From Mactromeris polynyma (Eukaryota > Mollusca > Bivalvia > Venerida > Mactridae), in contig JASFXZ010000016.1 in assembly GCA_032209605.1 (NCBI GenBank), positions 6,448,001 to 6,512,000 on the forward strand: a stretch of 64,000 nt of DNA. Reading direction: 5' to 3'. A model generated the notes under the pieces. It ran no database searches, was not told where the DNA came from, and worked only from the letters and a program-made list of their open reading frames with translations. Numbering within the stretch: position 1 is the first letter of the stretch; each line of letters opens with the position of its first letter. Below are positions 42,301 to 54,742 of this stretch, piece by piece. A program made the translations under genes and the position numbers.

Positions 42301-44773
42301 AATTAAAGGCGACAACAGTGTGTCTGAACCTGCAACAGTTTGATATACTAAGGATGTTTAAGTAATTATCCTTGGTACTTCTCATTGCGTTGTAGAGCTT
42401 TTGTTAACTATTTATTTATTTTGTGTCGTATAAAGTTATTAGTTTGTAAATTGGTAAATTGTCGCCGAACACAAATTAACAAAAAGAGTCACATTAGATT
42501 GTTCCGTGTGATAGATATTGTTAAAAGCATGTTTAGTTTACTTTATCAGTAATTTGTGTATGTAATATAAATCTTTTACAATGCAATCTCTATCAAATAT
42601 CAATTATTCCCTTACAATTCGTATTAAGGGAAAATAACACGCACATAATATATATTTATATGTTCATGTTTATGAATATGAACGGTCATAATTGAACTTG
42701 GGTCAGTCAAAGCTGTGAACGGCTACAAATCAACTATGATTGTAGACTATGATTAGTAAATAGTGTTTGTACAAACTCAGTGCCTTCACTATAGTACATT
42801 TATATCTTGATAATATTGTTCGTCAGATCGTATACAAGCCATATTATGACAATAATACAAGCATTATGATCAATATATCATCAATGATTTAGTTTGTCGG
42901 TGTCCAGTCATTCCGAAACGTGTCTAATACACACATTGAACTGACTGACTGTTTTTCCATCTAATGCATTAAGGAGACATGTACATGTTTCAGCATGACT
43001 TAGATCACACAATCACGTCACTAATATAGTATAATGCTAACACTCTGTTTGTATGATTTTCATTGAACTTCATTGATTATGATAAGAGTACAGCTTCACA
43101 ACATAATACAAGAAAAGTTAATTAAAAATACGAAGAATACGAAATTGAATTGGAGAAAGTATTTACTCACGTATTTTATTCTGAATTTATTTGTCATGAA
43201 AATATCTATTTGGCTATAACCATAACTAGGGAATACAAAAATAATGTCGTATTCTCTCATTTAATTATACGTAATTTATTAACTACGGCAAATATTTGAC
43301 TAGAGTCAAGTGAATGTGCAGTATGGCGATGTTAAGTGTCATCTGAAATCAACATAAACACACTGTACGTATATTGTTTTAACCGAATGCCAGTTGTCTG
43401 GTCTCCCGAAATGTTTTAAATGTAATTATCCGACAGTTTTCTATGGAAAATACCAATCGGAAAGAAGTCTTACTTTCACCTGTCACTTCTATAATCAAAC
43501 TGTGGTTTTATAAAAAAACTGAAATATAACAAATTGTCGTGAATTTCAATAGTTGTCAGTGTTGGTTCAAATATCGATACCAGAACGGAAGCATAGGTTG
43601 CTGATTAAACCATAAAATTGACTTTTGTAATTGTCGATTGGTACAATTGAAATTAACATGTTCGGATTTATTTCTATAAACTACATAATATATAAAAGAT
43701 TATTAAAATGTAACATTCAATACCATGCCCCCCACACAGATCCATTGGTCATACGCTGAATATTAAGATGATGAAACAACATAGATATGTTCAATCGTTA
43801 AGGAATAATATGGTCCTCAAGGTCTCGGCTCTTAAATATGTGTGTGCTACTTGAAAGAAGTTATGCAATTTATAAACGTAAATTCTTTCATCTATTTAAT
43901 ATAGAGCTATATGTATTTTGCTTCTATAGCATGATTTAAGCATGAAGTTAGTCCCGGACAAGTCTGTTTTTAAAGGTAACCAACATCAGCAATTGTTTAT
44001 TTGTAAGTCAAACCTTAGAATACCAATAACACATACATGTGATTATTAATTTTAGATTGTGGAGCTATCATTGTGTATCTTTATTTGTTACTAAATTGAC
44101 CGATATTCTCGGACTACCAGCTTCCTATGTCGGACAAGTCAAAATTTACATTTCCATTTGTCCGGGACAAGTGTCTTTGAAAAAAAATCTAGAGAGTATT
44201 TCTTATTTACACTGCATTTTTTATTTAAGTGATGGTAGGTTTAGCGTTAAGTTTAGTGTACCCTTAAACCGAGTTAAATCCCGTAGAGGTCCAATTGTCA
44301 ATGACCGTTCCAAGGCGATACTCCTATGGTCACCTATATTGATCATTCGTGTGTGTTCCCGTATTGAACTGCGCCACGTCAAAACTTGTATTAGTGACAA
44401 AAAAATCCATTTTCATTTTGTTTAACATTTTCTAACAGATAAATGTTTCAACTTTCATTTAATACCAAAAATATTAAAATCGGACGTCTACTTTTCCTTT
44501 TATTGCAATTAAAATACTAAGAACAATATATAAAAGTAAGCTTCCATATTGATGACGTCGCGTTAGAATGTACATAATTCTTTAAAAATCGTCTGCTCTT
44601 CGCTTCAAATGGAAAAACCAAATTATGCAATACTTATAAACATTTCCTCGTTCGTTTAATTCTACAAATCACAATTAAACCTCCAACAGATATTCGAACA
44701 AACCTTTAGTTTATGACGTCAAAACTTTGATTGGGAAGTACTCGAGGCGGTGTGTATACATGTATATGTTCAG

Positions 44774-44944
44774 GTCCCTTGTGCCTTTGGCCAAAAGATG
44801 ACTGTTCACTTATATGTCGTATTTGCTGCTCGATTCTACATAAAAATAGGAATGCCACATCACTTTGATGACAATCTTATATCATCTTTAAAAGATAGTC
44901 GCAATAGACTGACAGGGAAAATGTGCTTCAAGCCAGTAAATTAA
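44774..44944 (+). CDS. Weak candidate terminal exon
   Basis: An open frame after acceptor ATATGTTCAG reads VPCAFGQKMTVHLYVVF and HHFDDNLISSLKDSRNR, ending CFKPVN before TAA. Composition is protein-like, but no family or partner exon was found. It may be chance. Confidence 0.2.
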   Translation, partial: VPCAFGQKMTVHLYVVFAARFYIKIGMPHHFDDNLISSLKDSRNRLTGKMCFKPVN

Positions 44945-45364
44945 ATCGAGAAACATCATAGACGTTGTTTCCAGCAAATAGAGCTTTTATTTTAAGAGGA
45001 TTTGCTCTTATGGGCGATATTAGAGCGTTACAAGAGCTCGTCAAGATGATTGCAGTGTCATATTAAGTTCTACATTTCGTACATAAGCTAATATTAATTT
45101 GTAGTGTTGTTCGTGACCTCCTCTAATTTTCACGCGTTTTTGCGTTGATTATGAGTGTTATCGACTTCTAACATTGATTACAAAAATATGTGTTGTTTTT
45201 CTTTCTGTATTTGATGGTAGGATCAATGGAAGTGTTTTGACAAGGCAACCTCTTTCAGGGTTTTATACTGATAAACACATGTGATAATGTACTCCTCCTC
45301 AATCACTCACATTTCGAAGGCTAATGTTTCCCTGGAATCGGTGTAGAAGGGCATTTCAGATGTA

Positions 45365-46045
45365 TGTATAATGATAATAATTCTTTATTCAAAGATGGAG
45401 GCTCGATAAGCATATAAGGATTAGCTCACTCGATGCCATCTATCAAACAACATGAACATCAAAAACAAGTAATTCATATATACAATGTATAGACAATACA
45501 CAACCTGCATGCAACGCTAATTAAAACATCATAGAACAGTTTTATTACAACATACAGTAGTTAACAAATACAAGACAGATGCAACAAGTACAGAGAAAAA
45601 CTCTATATTTACATACAACAGCAGTGACCCGAGTATTAAGATAGGGTTAATATTTGACATAACAGGTAGGTTTTTAACAATGAGCGGAAATTGTTTCTCA
45701 GAAACAATATTTTCTATATTAGATGGAATGATGTTCCATACTGACAGGTATGGATTTGTATTGGAAAGTCAATTTTGTATAGTAAGATTTACAAATTGGA
45801 TGCAAGATGTTTTTGCTAGAATCTGATCGGGGAGAATGACTTTCATGTTTCGACAACTGGAATATATCATTCATATAACCAGGTGTCAGTCCATTTAAAG
45901 ATGTATACACAAGAACAGATATATGGTACTTATACCTATACACAAAAGGCATCCATTTAAGTTCATTAAATAGATTATAAGCTTCATAATTAAATGATTT
46001 GTCCAATATTTGTGTCGTTCTGGATATCTCCCTAATTCAGTATTT
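45365..46045 (-). mobile_element. 5'-truncated CR1/L2-like LINE, 3' end
   Basis: On the minus strand the frame reads TQILDKSFNYEAYNLFNELK, KYHISVLVYTSLNGLTPGY and SKHESHSPRSDSSKN, the usual post-RT tail of these LINEs, followed after a frameshift near 45,735 by WNIIPSNIENI. The 3' end is AATAAAG followed by AATTATTAT at about 45,370. Defective. Confidence 0.78.
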
Positions 46046-46514
46046 CTGAACTTATAATTACATATTAAATATCGTGGTGTAATTTATAAGAGGTATATAA
46101 CGAAATCCTAACTGTCTCCCATACCCAGTATAACATTTTCAAACTTTATATTAAATTTTGATTCACTGTTTTGTGATACACGTATTTGTAAAGAAAGTTT
46201 TAATTGAATAGTAGATCATGTGACAGCCTAAGAATAACTGCCAAATTGTTTCCTGTATCTCTGAAGAAAAATTAGCAATCTTCATGTTTTATATCAGGAT
46301 TTAGTAATTATCTGAATGAGTTATTTCAAAAGCGTGTTGATGCCAAGATAACGGGTAACCTATCTATTTTATCATTGCCTTCTGGGCTTAAAATAAAACA
46401 AGAGGTACGCAGAAAATAGAAAGAAATATTGTTGAATATTCATGAACACCTCAACGAAATTTTAAGTACATGCAAATCCTACAGTTTACTGCAAGACTAC
46501 AAGTTATTAATAAT

Positions 46515-46702
46515 TCGAAGTACATTAAAATCCCACTTAAAACCCACCTCAATAGTAAGACCACCTCAAAATTAAGAACACTATTTCCAAGTCCATTTTC
46601 ACTGTTTAGCTCTTTATTCAACCTCGATATTATGACCAGCTCAATTAAGACCAGTGTTCAAGGGTCCCAAAGGTGGTCTTATTATCCAGGTTTTACTGTA
46701 CA
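46515..46702. mobile_element. CAGTAAAACCTC-family MITE, reverse orientation
   Basis: CTCAATAGTAAGACCACCTC ... GGTGGTCTTATTATCCAGGT followed by TTTACTGTA. Internal phrase TTCAACCTCGATATTATGAC matches the other copies. Confidence 0.7.
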
Positions 46703-47521
46703 TATTATGTGCCTGTGTCCATGACTCAATATGGTGTTTACACTGCAAGCCTTGAAATAATTGAAAGCGGTGAAAGGAGACCACGACAATTTACATGGCG
46801 AATTAAACCGAATTAGACAGGAGAGATCTACGAAAACGACATTTGATCAAATTTAGACGCAAAGTGAAATCGCTAACAACAGATTACTTGTCAGGCATGT
46901 CTGGTGTGCGACAAAATTCATTTTCTATTTACCAAAGTGATTAATCACAGAGTCTGCAACCAAGATCTAACACTATTGATGGAATAGCTGTTACTGATAA
47001 ACGTAATGCAATTCACCAAATATGTATACGATAGAACGCTCTGTTCCATGAAACCAACAAAACCTGCATTTTGCCAGTGAAAGATAGCAAAATCAGTGTT
47101 AGAGTTAATGCATAAATTATCACTATAAAATCTTGTCTGTTATAACGGAAATAATATAGAGCTTGCATATACTAAACAATTATGTGCACTTATAGCAGAA
47201 TATTACAACACGGTATATCAATATATGTACGATCATTTTACAAGTTTCTTTATTTCCTTTTTATCATCCGCTGATGAGCAAATTTGAATTTAAGTATATT
47301 TAAGGATCCATGTTAAACTGACGGTCGCTTTTTATGTTATTGAACACTGTACATATGTTAAATTTAACATGTACCATTACGGTCTATTTCAAATGTGTAT
47401 TGTATATAACTATCTTGCGAAATAAAACTTATCTTCATCAGTTATTATGACTAAATGAGGTTGCATTATATCCGTCAAATAAGTTTCAGATTCATTACAG
47501 TGTCATTAATGGAAGAGAAAT

Positions 47522-47625
47522 TAAATTGTTCCAGGGAATTCCAGGGAACGCCACATACATAAGAATGCCTCCTTACACAAACCCCAGGGAAAACAACAGT
47601 CTACAAAACATCAGGCAATGATTAA
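47522..47625 (+). repeat. GGAACGCCACATAC repeat, copy 6 (head only)
   Basis: CCAGGGAACGCCACATACAT, GAATGCCTCC and GGGAAAACAACAGTCTAC, with a 10-base doubling of CCAGGGAA. Followed directly by the MITE at 47,637. Confidence 0.68.
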
Positions 47626-47636
47626 ATCAGTTTCTT

Positions 47637-47788
47637 CACGCAATATAACACTATATTAATACTATTGTTTTACCACGCTGTACTATACTTTGTTGTTTGA
47701 GATGGTTTCCTAGCAAGTGTGAGAAAAACAACAACAAAAGCTAATATAGCGTGGTAAAAGAATAGTTAATATATTATTATATTGCGTG
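47637..47788. mobile_element. CACGCAATATAAC MITE
   Basis: Left CACGCAATATAACACTATAT and right ATATTATTATATTGCGTG are inverted; inner arms GTTTTACCACGCTGTA / TAGCGTGGTAAAAG also pair. It ends 34 bases before the exon A acceptor. Confidence 0.75.
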
Positions 47789-47822
47789 GAACAACTAATT
47801 TGTATTCTTATTGTTTCGACAG

Positions 47823-48036
47823 CGACCTTCAGGAACGGAAGCTGCATTGACACCGGTTGTATTAAGCTACACCATTTATACGACAATGGGACAATTTCTT
47901 CATTACTTTGGCATTTATCAGAAATTTAGAGAATCGATCTGCAACATAAGTCCGTGGGAACGTTATTATTGCGCCAAACAGCATATTTCCATCCATATGG
48001 ACCTGGAAATAATGCTCCAGTCATTGCTGAACATAT
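47823..48036 (+). CDS. Candidate internal exon of an unrecognised gene (exon A)
   Basis: Acceptor TTGTTTCGACAG and donor T/GTAAGC bracket 71 open codons. The protein looks natural: GTEAALTPVVLSYTIYTTMG, HYFGIYQKFRESICN, SPWERYYCAKQH and DLEIMLQSLLNI, i.e. amphipathic helices with an aromatic PWERYYC patch. I do not recognise the family. It ends with one leftover base, which would make TAG if joined directly to the next candidate exon, so at least one exon is missing between them or they are unrelated. An inverted-repeat element ends 34 bases before the acceptor. Confidence 0.5.
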
Positions 48037-48434
48037 GTAAGCAATGTAAAACGATTTGGGACCGGAATCATAACATAGTCACACAAATCTAGTTTCCTTT
48101 TTTTAAATGTATTCGTCTGAGTTTGAGTATTTGAGTTGGTGAAATGAAGTACAATGTTTACTGAGTGTTTGAGTATTCCTTTTGATACACTGTTGTAGGG
48201 AGTTGGGAGTGAATATTCTATTGAGTGTAAGTTGTCACAGCTAAGAACTGAGTATAACAGGTTATATTGAATTCTTACCCTCAAATCTCAGATTCACACT
48301 CAAAGCACTCAAATGGACACAGAGGATGTTCAGCTCTCGATAAGCAGTGTTAATCGCATCGGACACTCAAATTTCCAAACTCAAGTAATGAGTGCAGAGT
48401 TGCGACAGTGTATTATAATTTCGGGCATTCCATA

Positions 48435-48757
48435 CCATTGAGATTATGAAATTCTACTTGCAAAGCTCCGAATGTACCACTTCTCGGAAAACGCATTAGC
48501 TTTGATGCGGTCATATTTGATAAATAGAAGGCAATGAGTAAATGTCGGCTAAAACAAGTCAACCTTTAAAAATGTAAAATCCGGTGCTCCACATGGATCT
48601 AGTTTTGGTCTCCTCCTTTTCCTAATTAATATATATCAATGACATTCCATTTTAAGCTCAAAATAGAAGGCCATATTGAAAATAAGATGTACAATTTATT
48701 GTTAACCTTAATATGTTACCTACTGAAAATAAAGAATTTATTATTATTATTATAGAT
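48435..48757 (+). mobile_element. LINE RT fragment with 3' end, internally deleted
   Basis: The plus strand encodes worn RT motifs (AKLRMYHFSENALALMRSYL, INRRQ, VKSGAPHGSSFGLLLFLI) with stops, then jumps to a 3' end (AATAAAGAATTTATTATTAT). The GAPHGS stretch equals the family's GVPQGS. It adjoins SINE B. Confidence 0.75.
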
Positions 48758-48789
48758 ATTGAATAAGTTACGTCTTAATTGTATATAGC

Positions 48790-49038
48790 AGCGGCCAAGG
48801 TCCAGTGGTTAGTGCGCTGGACTTTTAACCCGGCGATCTGGGTTCGATTCCCGGTCGCGGCAGGTCATACCCTTCCATGAAAATTTGACAAAAATGTCGA
48901 TTTTCCTCCACATGTGGAGAAGTTGCTGGCTCCTTGTGGAAGGGTAAGTTAGTACTGGTAAGAAGTCAGTCCAGGAAAAACTGGTTAGGTGAACCGGCCG
49001 CCGTATATAACTGAAATATCGTTGATGAAACAAACAAA
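48790..49038 (+). mobile_element. tRNA-Lys-derived SINE B
   Basis: Head AGTGGTTAGTGCGCTGGAC with anticodon-loop CTTTTAA (Lys-TTT type) and B box GGTTCGATTCCCGG fold like a tRNA. The body shares the tail module with SINE A (GGAGAAGTTGCTGGCTCCTT, GAAGGGTAAGTTAGT, ATATAACTGAAATA). It sits directly after a LINE 3' end. Confidence 0.82.
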
Positions 49039-49399
49039 CTTAATTGTATATAAGATATCTTAACTGACAACCTTTCCATGACTGGTAAGACTTAATTGAC
49101 TTCCGAGAGTAATCTAATACTGTTCTCCGTCATATGATATTAATAAGTTCGAGAGCTTTTTAGACATTAAATATAAAATTACGATGATACAGATCAGAAC
49201 TCACTGTCTGTTTAAATGACATGTTTTTAATACAGAAGATTTCGTTGTATATAATTATAATGTCTATCAAAACAACCGCGAGTTTTTCAATAGACAAGTG
49301 GCATTAGTTAAGATAAACAAAAATCAGACCAGTGATATTAGTACACCTATTTACAATATCTGATGAGTGATTGTCTTGAATGAACGAATGTGTGTTATA

Positions 49400-49530
49400 T
49401 AATGATTGTGTTTCAATTTATGTTGTTTTCTGTTAGAAGGCCATGTTTTATTTAAGAATTGTACAACTGTTTGTGTATACATCTATACATGTTACCTTCT
49501 ATAAATAAAGATATTATTATTATTATTGTC
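49400..49530 (+). mobile_element. LINE 3' tail
   Basis: AATAAAGATATTATTATTAT preceded by a T-rich 3' region (TGTTTCAATTTATGTTGTTT) as in other LINE ends here. It ends about 110 bases before candidate exon B. Confidence 0.45.
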
Positions 49531-49636
49531 GAAGTCCATTTCAGTATACGTGAACATATCCGTTTATAAAACAAGCTGAAAGAGTCATAAATCGAAAGTC
49601 AGTGAAGTAACGGAGTACATCGGCCTTTTTATTCAG

Positions 49637-49792
49637 AGTGTGGCTGATGATGAAAGATTCTGTAAAGATATGGCTGATACATTCAGTCAATGTCACGAGG
49701 TTGTATTCTGTCGTTTGTTTGACATCATCTTGTCAGAATATGCATACTTGCAAACTATGCCATCTGTCAGCATTGAACCATTTATCGGGAAG
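49637..49792 (+). CDS. Candidate internal exon of an unrecognised gene (exon B)
   Basis: Acceptor TTTTTATTCAG and donor AAG/GTCAGT bracket exactly 52 codons in one frame: SVADDERFCKDMADTFSQ, CHEVVFCRLFDIILSEYAYL and SVSIEPFIGK. It looks like part of a helical, possibly coiled-coil (BAR-like) domain, but that is a weak guess from composition. Same strand as exon A and 1.6 kb downstream; direct joining gives a stop, so their relationship is open. Confidence 0.42.
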
Positions 49793-49894
49793 GTCAGTAT
49801 TCTACTTTATATAAACAAGGTTGTTACAAACTAGAAAAACGTCAGTCACATACATAATCCTCTTGGAATAAAAAGTATGGTACAACAAGAAATA

Positions 49895-50180
49895 TCTTGA
49901 AAAAAGATGTTCGGCGCAATGAGAAGTTTAAGATTTGGTGTTCAACATAAAACATTGCCGAGATGTTACGATTGCTGGATACTCAAGATCTAAAATTGAT
50001 TTCTGTAAATTCAGTAGATTTAGGTAAGGTAACGTACCCTTTATTGAAACGTTAACCAATCCGCGTCAATTTTACAAACGTTGTTCGGTTGAAGAGAAAT
50101 TGCTTTAGCGGTTAAAGTAAGATTTGATTGGTTAACACAACACTGATACGCAAATAGCAAAACCATTTTAGTACGGATTC
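49895..50180. repeat. About 300-bp interspersed repeat, copy 2
   Basis: Second copy of the 21,628 family, diverged by many substitutions. It begins about 100 bases past candidate exon B. Confidence 0.65.
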
Positions 50181-50431
50181 GCCGACAAACATTCAGGAAG
50201 TTGAAAATTGACAAACAGACCGATACGTGTGCCTTTTCACCCTTTAGTTGAATTGGTGTTAGATAATCTTATCAAATGATTGGACTGTCTAGCGATACCA
50301 AATGTACACTAATACTTCATTTACACTGATTGATACACTTCGTATACAATCAATTCGTGCTCGGATAATTCAGATAGACTATTATAATGCGTTGATTCCC
50401 TTTAACTTATACTTATTACTGACCGGTTACT

Positions 50432-50835
50432 AGGAGAGAGAATAAGTAGCTACAGAGAGCGCCACATACATTAGCCAGTGCCTCCCCACACAGACCTTCG
50501 GGAAAACAACAATCCATTAATCATAAAGCACTTGAGGTGGTTAAAGGGTACATACGTTAAGGAACAGAGGCACAAGGAATGGCCTGGCAGTCAATAAGGA
50601 ATAACTGGGGGAATCAAAGTGGACAGTGAAAGAGGGGGGGGGGATTAATGGATGGAAAATATCACAGGACAAGTCAAGACAGCCAGCAGCATTAGGCCGA
50701 AACTGGGCAGGAAATAACCTGAACACTATATAAAGTGACGGAATTGCACAGGGGAAAGAGAAATATAAAATACATTCAAAACACAAACAGAAATAATAAC
50801 CATACAGCGAATTACAGCATTGGAACTGTCAGTAA
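50432..50835 (+). repeat. GGAACGCCACATAC repeat, copy 7 (long)
   Basis: Full head plus an extended tail (AATATAAAATACATTCAAAA, ACCATACAGCGAATTACAGC) also present at 59,225-59,450. Confidence 0.8.
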
Positions 50836-51007
50836 AATACTTGGGGTTTAGATCATTAAATAAAAACTATTTTATCAAATTACTGTTTGTCACAGACACC
50901 TACAACCAGAGATAAATAGCCGGTTAGTTGCAAATGTTAGTTCCTTCGTTTATGACACAACCATTTTAAACATGTACTTAGTTATAAACTGAACTAAATT
51001 ATGACAT

Positions 51008-51201
51008 TAAACAGTAAAACATCACTTAAATACCAACTCAATAATAAGCCCACCTCAAATTTATTAACACAATTTGCAAGTCCATTTGCACTGTTTTACT
51101 CTTCATTGAACCTCAATATTAATACCACCTCAATAAGAAGACACGTTTTCAATGGACCCAATGGTGGTATTACCATGTATTATTGAGATTTTACTGTATA
51201 T
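51008..51201. mobile_element. CAGTAAAACCTC-family MITE, reverse orientation
   Basis: AAACAGTAAAACATCACTTA ... TTATTGAGATTTTACTGTA. Internal phrases CCTCAATATTAATACCACCT and AATGGACCCAATGGTGGTAT fit the family. Confidence 0.68.
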
Positions 51202-51817
51202 ATATGTAAAACCGTATGTTGCGAATTCCCACCCACTACAATTATGTAATGAACTAAACGAGCAATTAAGATAACAGACATTCCGTATATAATGTTGTAT
51301 CTGTATGGAAAACTGGATCCAGAAACTTAACTACGCGCAAACCTTGCAAAAAATAAAAGTTTCTTATGTTCGGTTTGCTCTGAACATGACAAATGACTAC
51401 CATAGGCAACGCCATCTGTGTTCCTTACTCGTCAAGTGATGCTATTTTATTAACTCTTAAATCACTGTGTTGTCCTCAAATACCAATATTAAAATTCTTA
51501 TTAATAAGTCTAGATATGGTACAATAATTCCAATGTATGATGGTATCAATAAGTCGTAAATCTGATCAATCTTGATAAGACATCCCTATCTTGACAAATA
51601 AAATAAGTATTTGCGTCATAGTTAGAGCGTGTAACAGATTACGGCATTGCTCGTGTGGCATACTTATTGTATACTTCTTCTGTCTCAGAACTGTGACTTT
51701 TACTTAATATCGATACTGTCGATGTCAAAATGTTTTCAAAAACACTGGACCTTTTGCTTGAGATCTTCACAGTTATTGGACGTATTCTTGTTTGAAATAT
51801 CTAAATAAATGACATTG

Positions 51818-51950
51818 AAAGAGAGAATAAGTTGCTACAAGGAACGCTACAGACATAAGACAGTGCCTCTCCTCACAGACGGGAAAACAACAATCCATAA
51901 AACATAAGGCACTTGAGGAGGCTCAATGTACATACATAAAAAGTTGAGAA
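51818..51950 (+). repeat. GGAACGCCACATAC repeat, copy 8 (head)
   Basis: GAGAGAATAAGTTGCTACAA, GGAACGCTACAGACATAAGA and ACATAAGGCACTTGAGGAGG. Confidence 0.72.
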
Positions 51951-53756
51951 ATAATTGTGTGTATAGTCAACCCGAAAGCATAAGGATGAATTAAATATAC
52001 TTACGTACAGGAAACACATTACAAAGACAAAATGTACACAAGGCACAACATATTAAGACGTTGTGACTCTTCCTTCTATATTGGTTCAATTAGTCACAAA
52101 CCATTTAACAACAGTAGGCATATCCACTGTGTTTAAGATTAAAATCGCTTAATCTGTGACAGGTTATCTATTTGCATTTTATTTATTTTTTTAGTTTCCG
52201 TAAAGAAGATCACAAACCCTTGGTTTCTAGAATTGAGACTGTGATCATGACCACTACTAGTATTAGTCTACTAAGGTTTTTGTCGTTTACGTGAGTGATA
52301 TAATTATTGACTAAAAGGAAACATGATTGAAGAAGTGGAGCAAGAAATGCCTCAAGCAAAGGACGTAGCTATCACCAAAATCAAACGAGTACTTTGTTTT
52401 ATTTTTGAAAAATAATTCAACACAAACACAGTAGATCTACATATGATTCTATATTTTACTTAAAATATGTCTTAGAAACTTTTTTTTTTAACGTGCCATT
52501 AGCAACAAAATTAACAGATAAACAAAGTTAAAGCTTTGGGTTTGATTTGGAGAGATAATGTGTCCTGGCATTTAATTAAATCTTAAGCTACTGAAGACAA
52601 GTATAATTAACATTGAAAATGCGGTTATAATCGATTGTAGTATTCAATGGGCCCTCAGGAACTTGTTATGCATCAAAGTTCGGAAATCTAATTCTGATTT
52701 TGTTTCGAACTCTACAGACCTGTGACGTGAATTTGTAAGTGTGTACTTTCTTCAATTTTTATAATGGTTAAAATAAGAAAAATATATGATAGTATCCATC
52801 GTATATATTAATTGTTTGAAGCTAGTCTGACATTTCTTTATTAAGTCATACTTTACAGTGTTCGTTGTTGGTTAAATTATAGTTCAGTGATTATTATACA
52901 AGACGCAAAGAAATAGTGAAAAAAGCTAGTCATGCCCAGAAGAGATCTTGTCTTACCCACATGGTGTGGAGCTGGCAGATACTAATTACATGGACATTGA
53001 GTGGTGTGGTCGTATGACACGTGTATATATGGTACTGCCAATGTAATAAGTTTGTGACTGAAAGATGTATATTTACCTCAGGCTATAGGCAATGTTACTG
53101 TGACATGTACAAACGTATGTTTTTGATTCATGTGGTCTTCTATGTTATACTGAAAATTAGATTGTCATCCTCATGTTCGTCCAAGCAACATGAACTACAT
53201 CTTAACAATGTCGTAGTGATTGATTTCATAATACAGGCTGAATCAAAGTAACATTTGCTTGATAATAAGTAAGTAAGTAAGGTCATTTGTCTAGACATTT
53301 TCTTGTCGTATTTCTACAGAAGTTTACCGGAAGCGTCATCCACTAATTATTCCCAATGTGATTCCCACATGGTTATACATTTATTTCCATTGTTGTGGCA
53401 TGGACGCATACTGAAACAACTCAATATGGGTACTACTTATCCCGGTTGTCTTACACAAATTATGGCTTGATAAAGTCATCGCATCAACAACATTGTCTTG
53501 TCAAAACATCACGTAATAATAAATTTCAAAGAAACCAAAACGGTTTATCTTGAAATACACAGATGATTGGTCATGGAAACTGCGGTTAACTATATTAGAA
53601 ACCTACATTTTTTTCTATATAATTCATTATTTAGCATTTTAAATGGCCCCATGTGCCTGACCTTTTTCTACGTTCCAGAATAGCAATAAGACGTTATACA
53701 TGTATCCATATAATATAAAGACCAACTTTCTTGATTCTAGAAATGAATCTGCCATG

Positions 53757-53764
53757 TTATTAAA
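53757..53764. repeat. 8-bp target-site duplication, left (TTATTAAA)
   Basis: Exact match to 56,338-56,345. The pattern nTnnnnAn fits hAT-type target preference. Confidence 0.7.
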
Positions 53765-53945
53765 GGTATCGAGACTTTTCAACCCCAAGACTTTTCAACC
53801 CCAAGACTTTTCAACCCCTAAGGAAAAATATCCAAGACTTTTCAACCCCACTGTCATTTTCAACCCCTAATTAGCCTAAGACTTTTCAACCCCTGTTAAA
53901 ATCAAGACTTTTCAACCCCTAATAAACCAAGACTTTTCAACCCCT
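53765..53945. repeat. Left array of AGACTTTTCAACCCC
   Basis: Three head-to-tail copies at 16-base spacing, then copies separated by 8-20 bases of unrelated sequence. One copy lacks the AGA (CATTTTCAACCCC). Confidence 0.92.
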
Positions 53946-54607
53946 CGAATATGTTTTTAATTGGACAATTATCACATTTGTTACCTGGAAAAATGTTGAC
54001 AAACACGTTGTTTAAGTTTAATTTTTTAAGTTTATTTACATTCCAAAATGAATACTTATGAAGCATATATATACACAAAAAATACGCATCGTTTTGATGC
54101 ATTAAACACTTGTGTCACATAATAGACCTTCATTTCTCTGTCAAATAATGAATTCAATTTCAGAAAATACGGCACTATCCATTAAGTTCGTTTTAATCAA
54201 ATATATGAAAATATATATATTTATTATTGTTATAACTCGATTTATAAAATTCTCATAATTTACACTACGACTTTGCATGAAACAAAACAGGACACAAATA
54301 AATAGCAATAAACGCAACTGATCAGTTTATACCCAATTAAATATAATAGGTGTTGATTAAATCAAATGTGCATATCTATCGACTAATTTAATTATCGCAC
54401 TATTCGAAGTGCGTTAACATTAATTGATTGAATTGTCACACCTAGGCTAATATATGCAAAGCATGTTTATATATATATTATTTATTAAACTTTGGAGAAA
54501 AGTAGAAACCAATTAATATAAGTTATATTTTATAATTTTATATCAGTTTACTTGCCAAAAAAGTATGTCAAACAAGAAATGTCATGAACAAGCAAAGATA
54601 AACATTG

Positions 54608-54662
54608 GGCCTAGCGGGGATTTGAACCCAGGACCCTTTGCATGTATGGCAAGAGTCTGATC
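54608..54662 (-). repeat. tRNA-like fragment with B box
   Basis: On the minus strand, GGGTCCTGGGTTCAAATCCC is a clean T-arm/B box, but the upstream arms do not fold, so it is a tRNA or SINE remnant. It lies inside the inner element at 54,162-55,078. Confidence 0.5.
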
Positions 54663-54742
54663 AATGTATTCCAAATGATTCGAAATTTACATTCTCATTA
54701 GGGTGGCCTTGCCTTAATTGATATACTATTGTACATTGACAT

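Larger units (their letters stand above)
39300..45360. other. Upstream of the NRF-6-like gene, no confident gene
   Basis: Contains one repeat copy (42,112), the duplicated intron sequence and the weak frame at 44,774. The promoter of the NRF-6-like gene should lie just above 39,241, but no TATA or initiator was convincing. Confidence 0.45.
50840..53756. other. No confident gene
   Basis: Two repeat copies only. Short frames at 51,730 and 52,323 (MIEEVEQEMPQAKDVAITKI) look protein-like but lack splice context. Confidence 0.4.

Noticed and set aside
44039..44425. 128-codon plus-strand frame
   Set aside because: Composition is not convincing, it contains a doubled GTCCGGGACAAG-type repeat, and there are no splice sites or recognisable domains.
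48790..48865. Functional tRNA-Lys gene
   Set aside because: It folds well but continues into a SINE body shared with SINE A and has no tRNA terminator directly after it.
48036..49637. Direct splicing of candidate exons A and B
   Set aside because: The junction codon would be TAG, and shifting B's start by two bases gives an unconvincing peptide.
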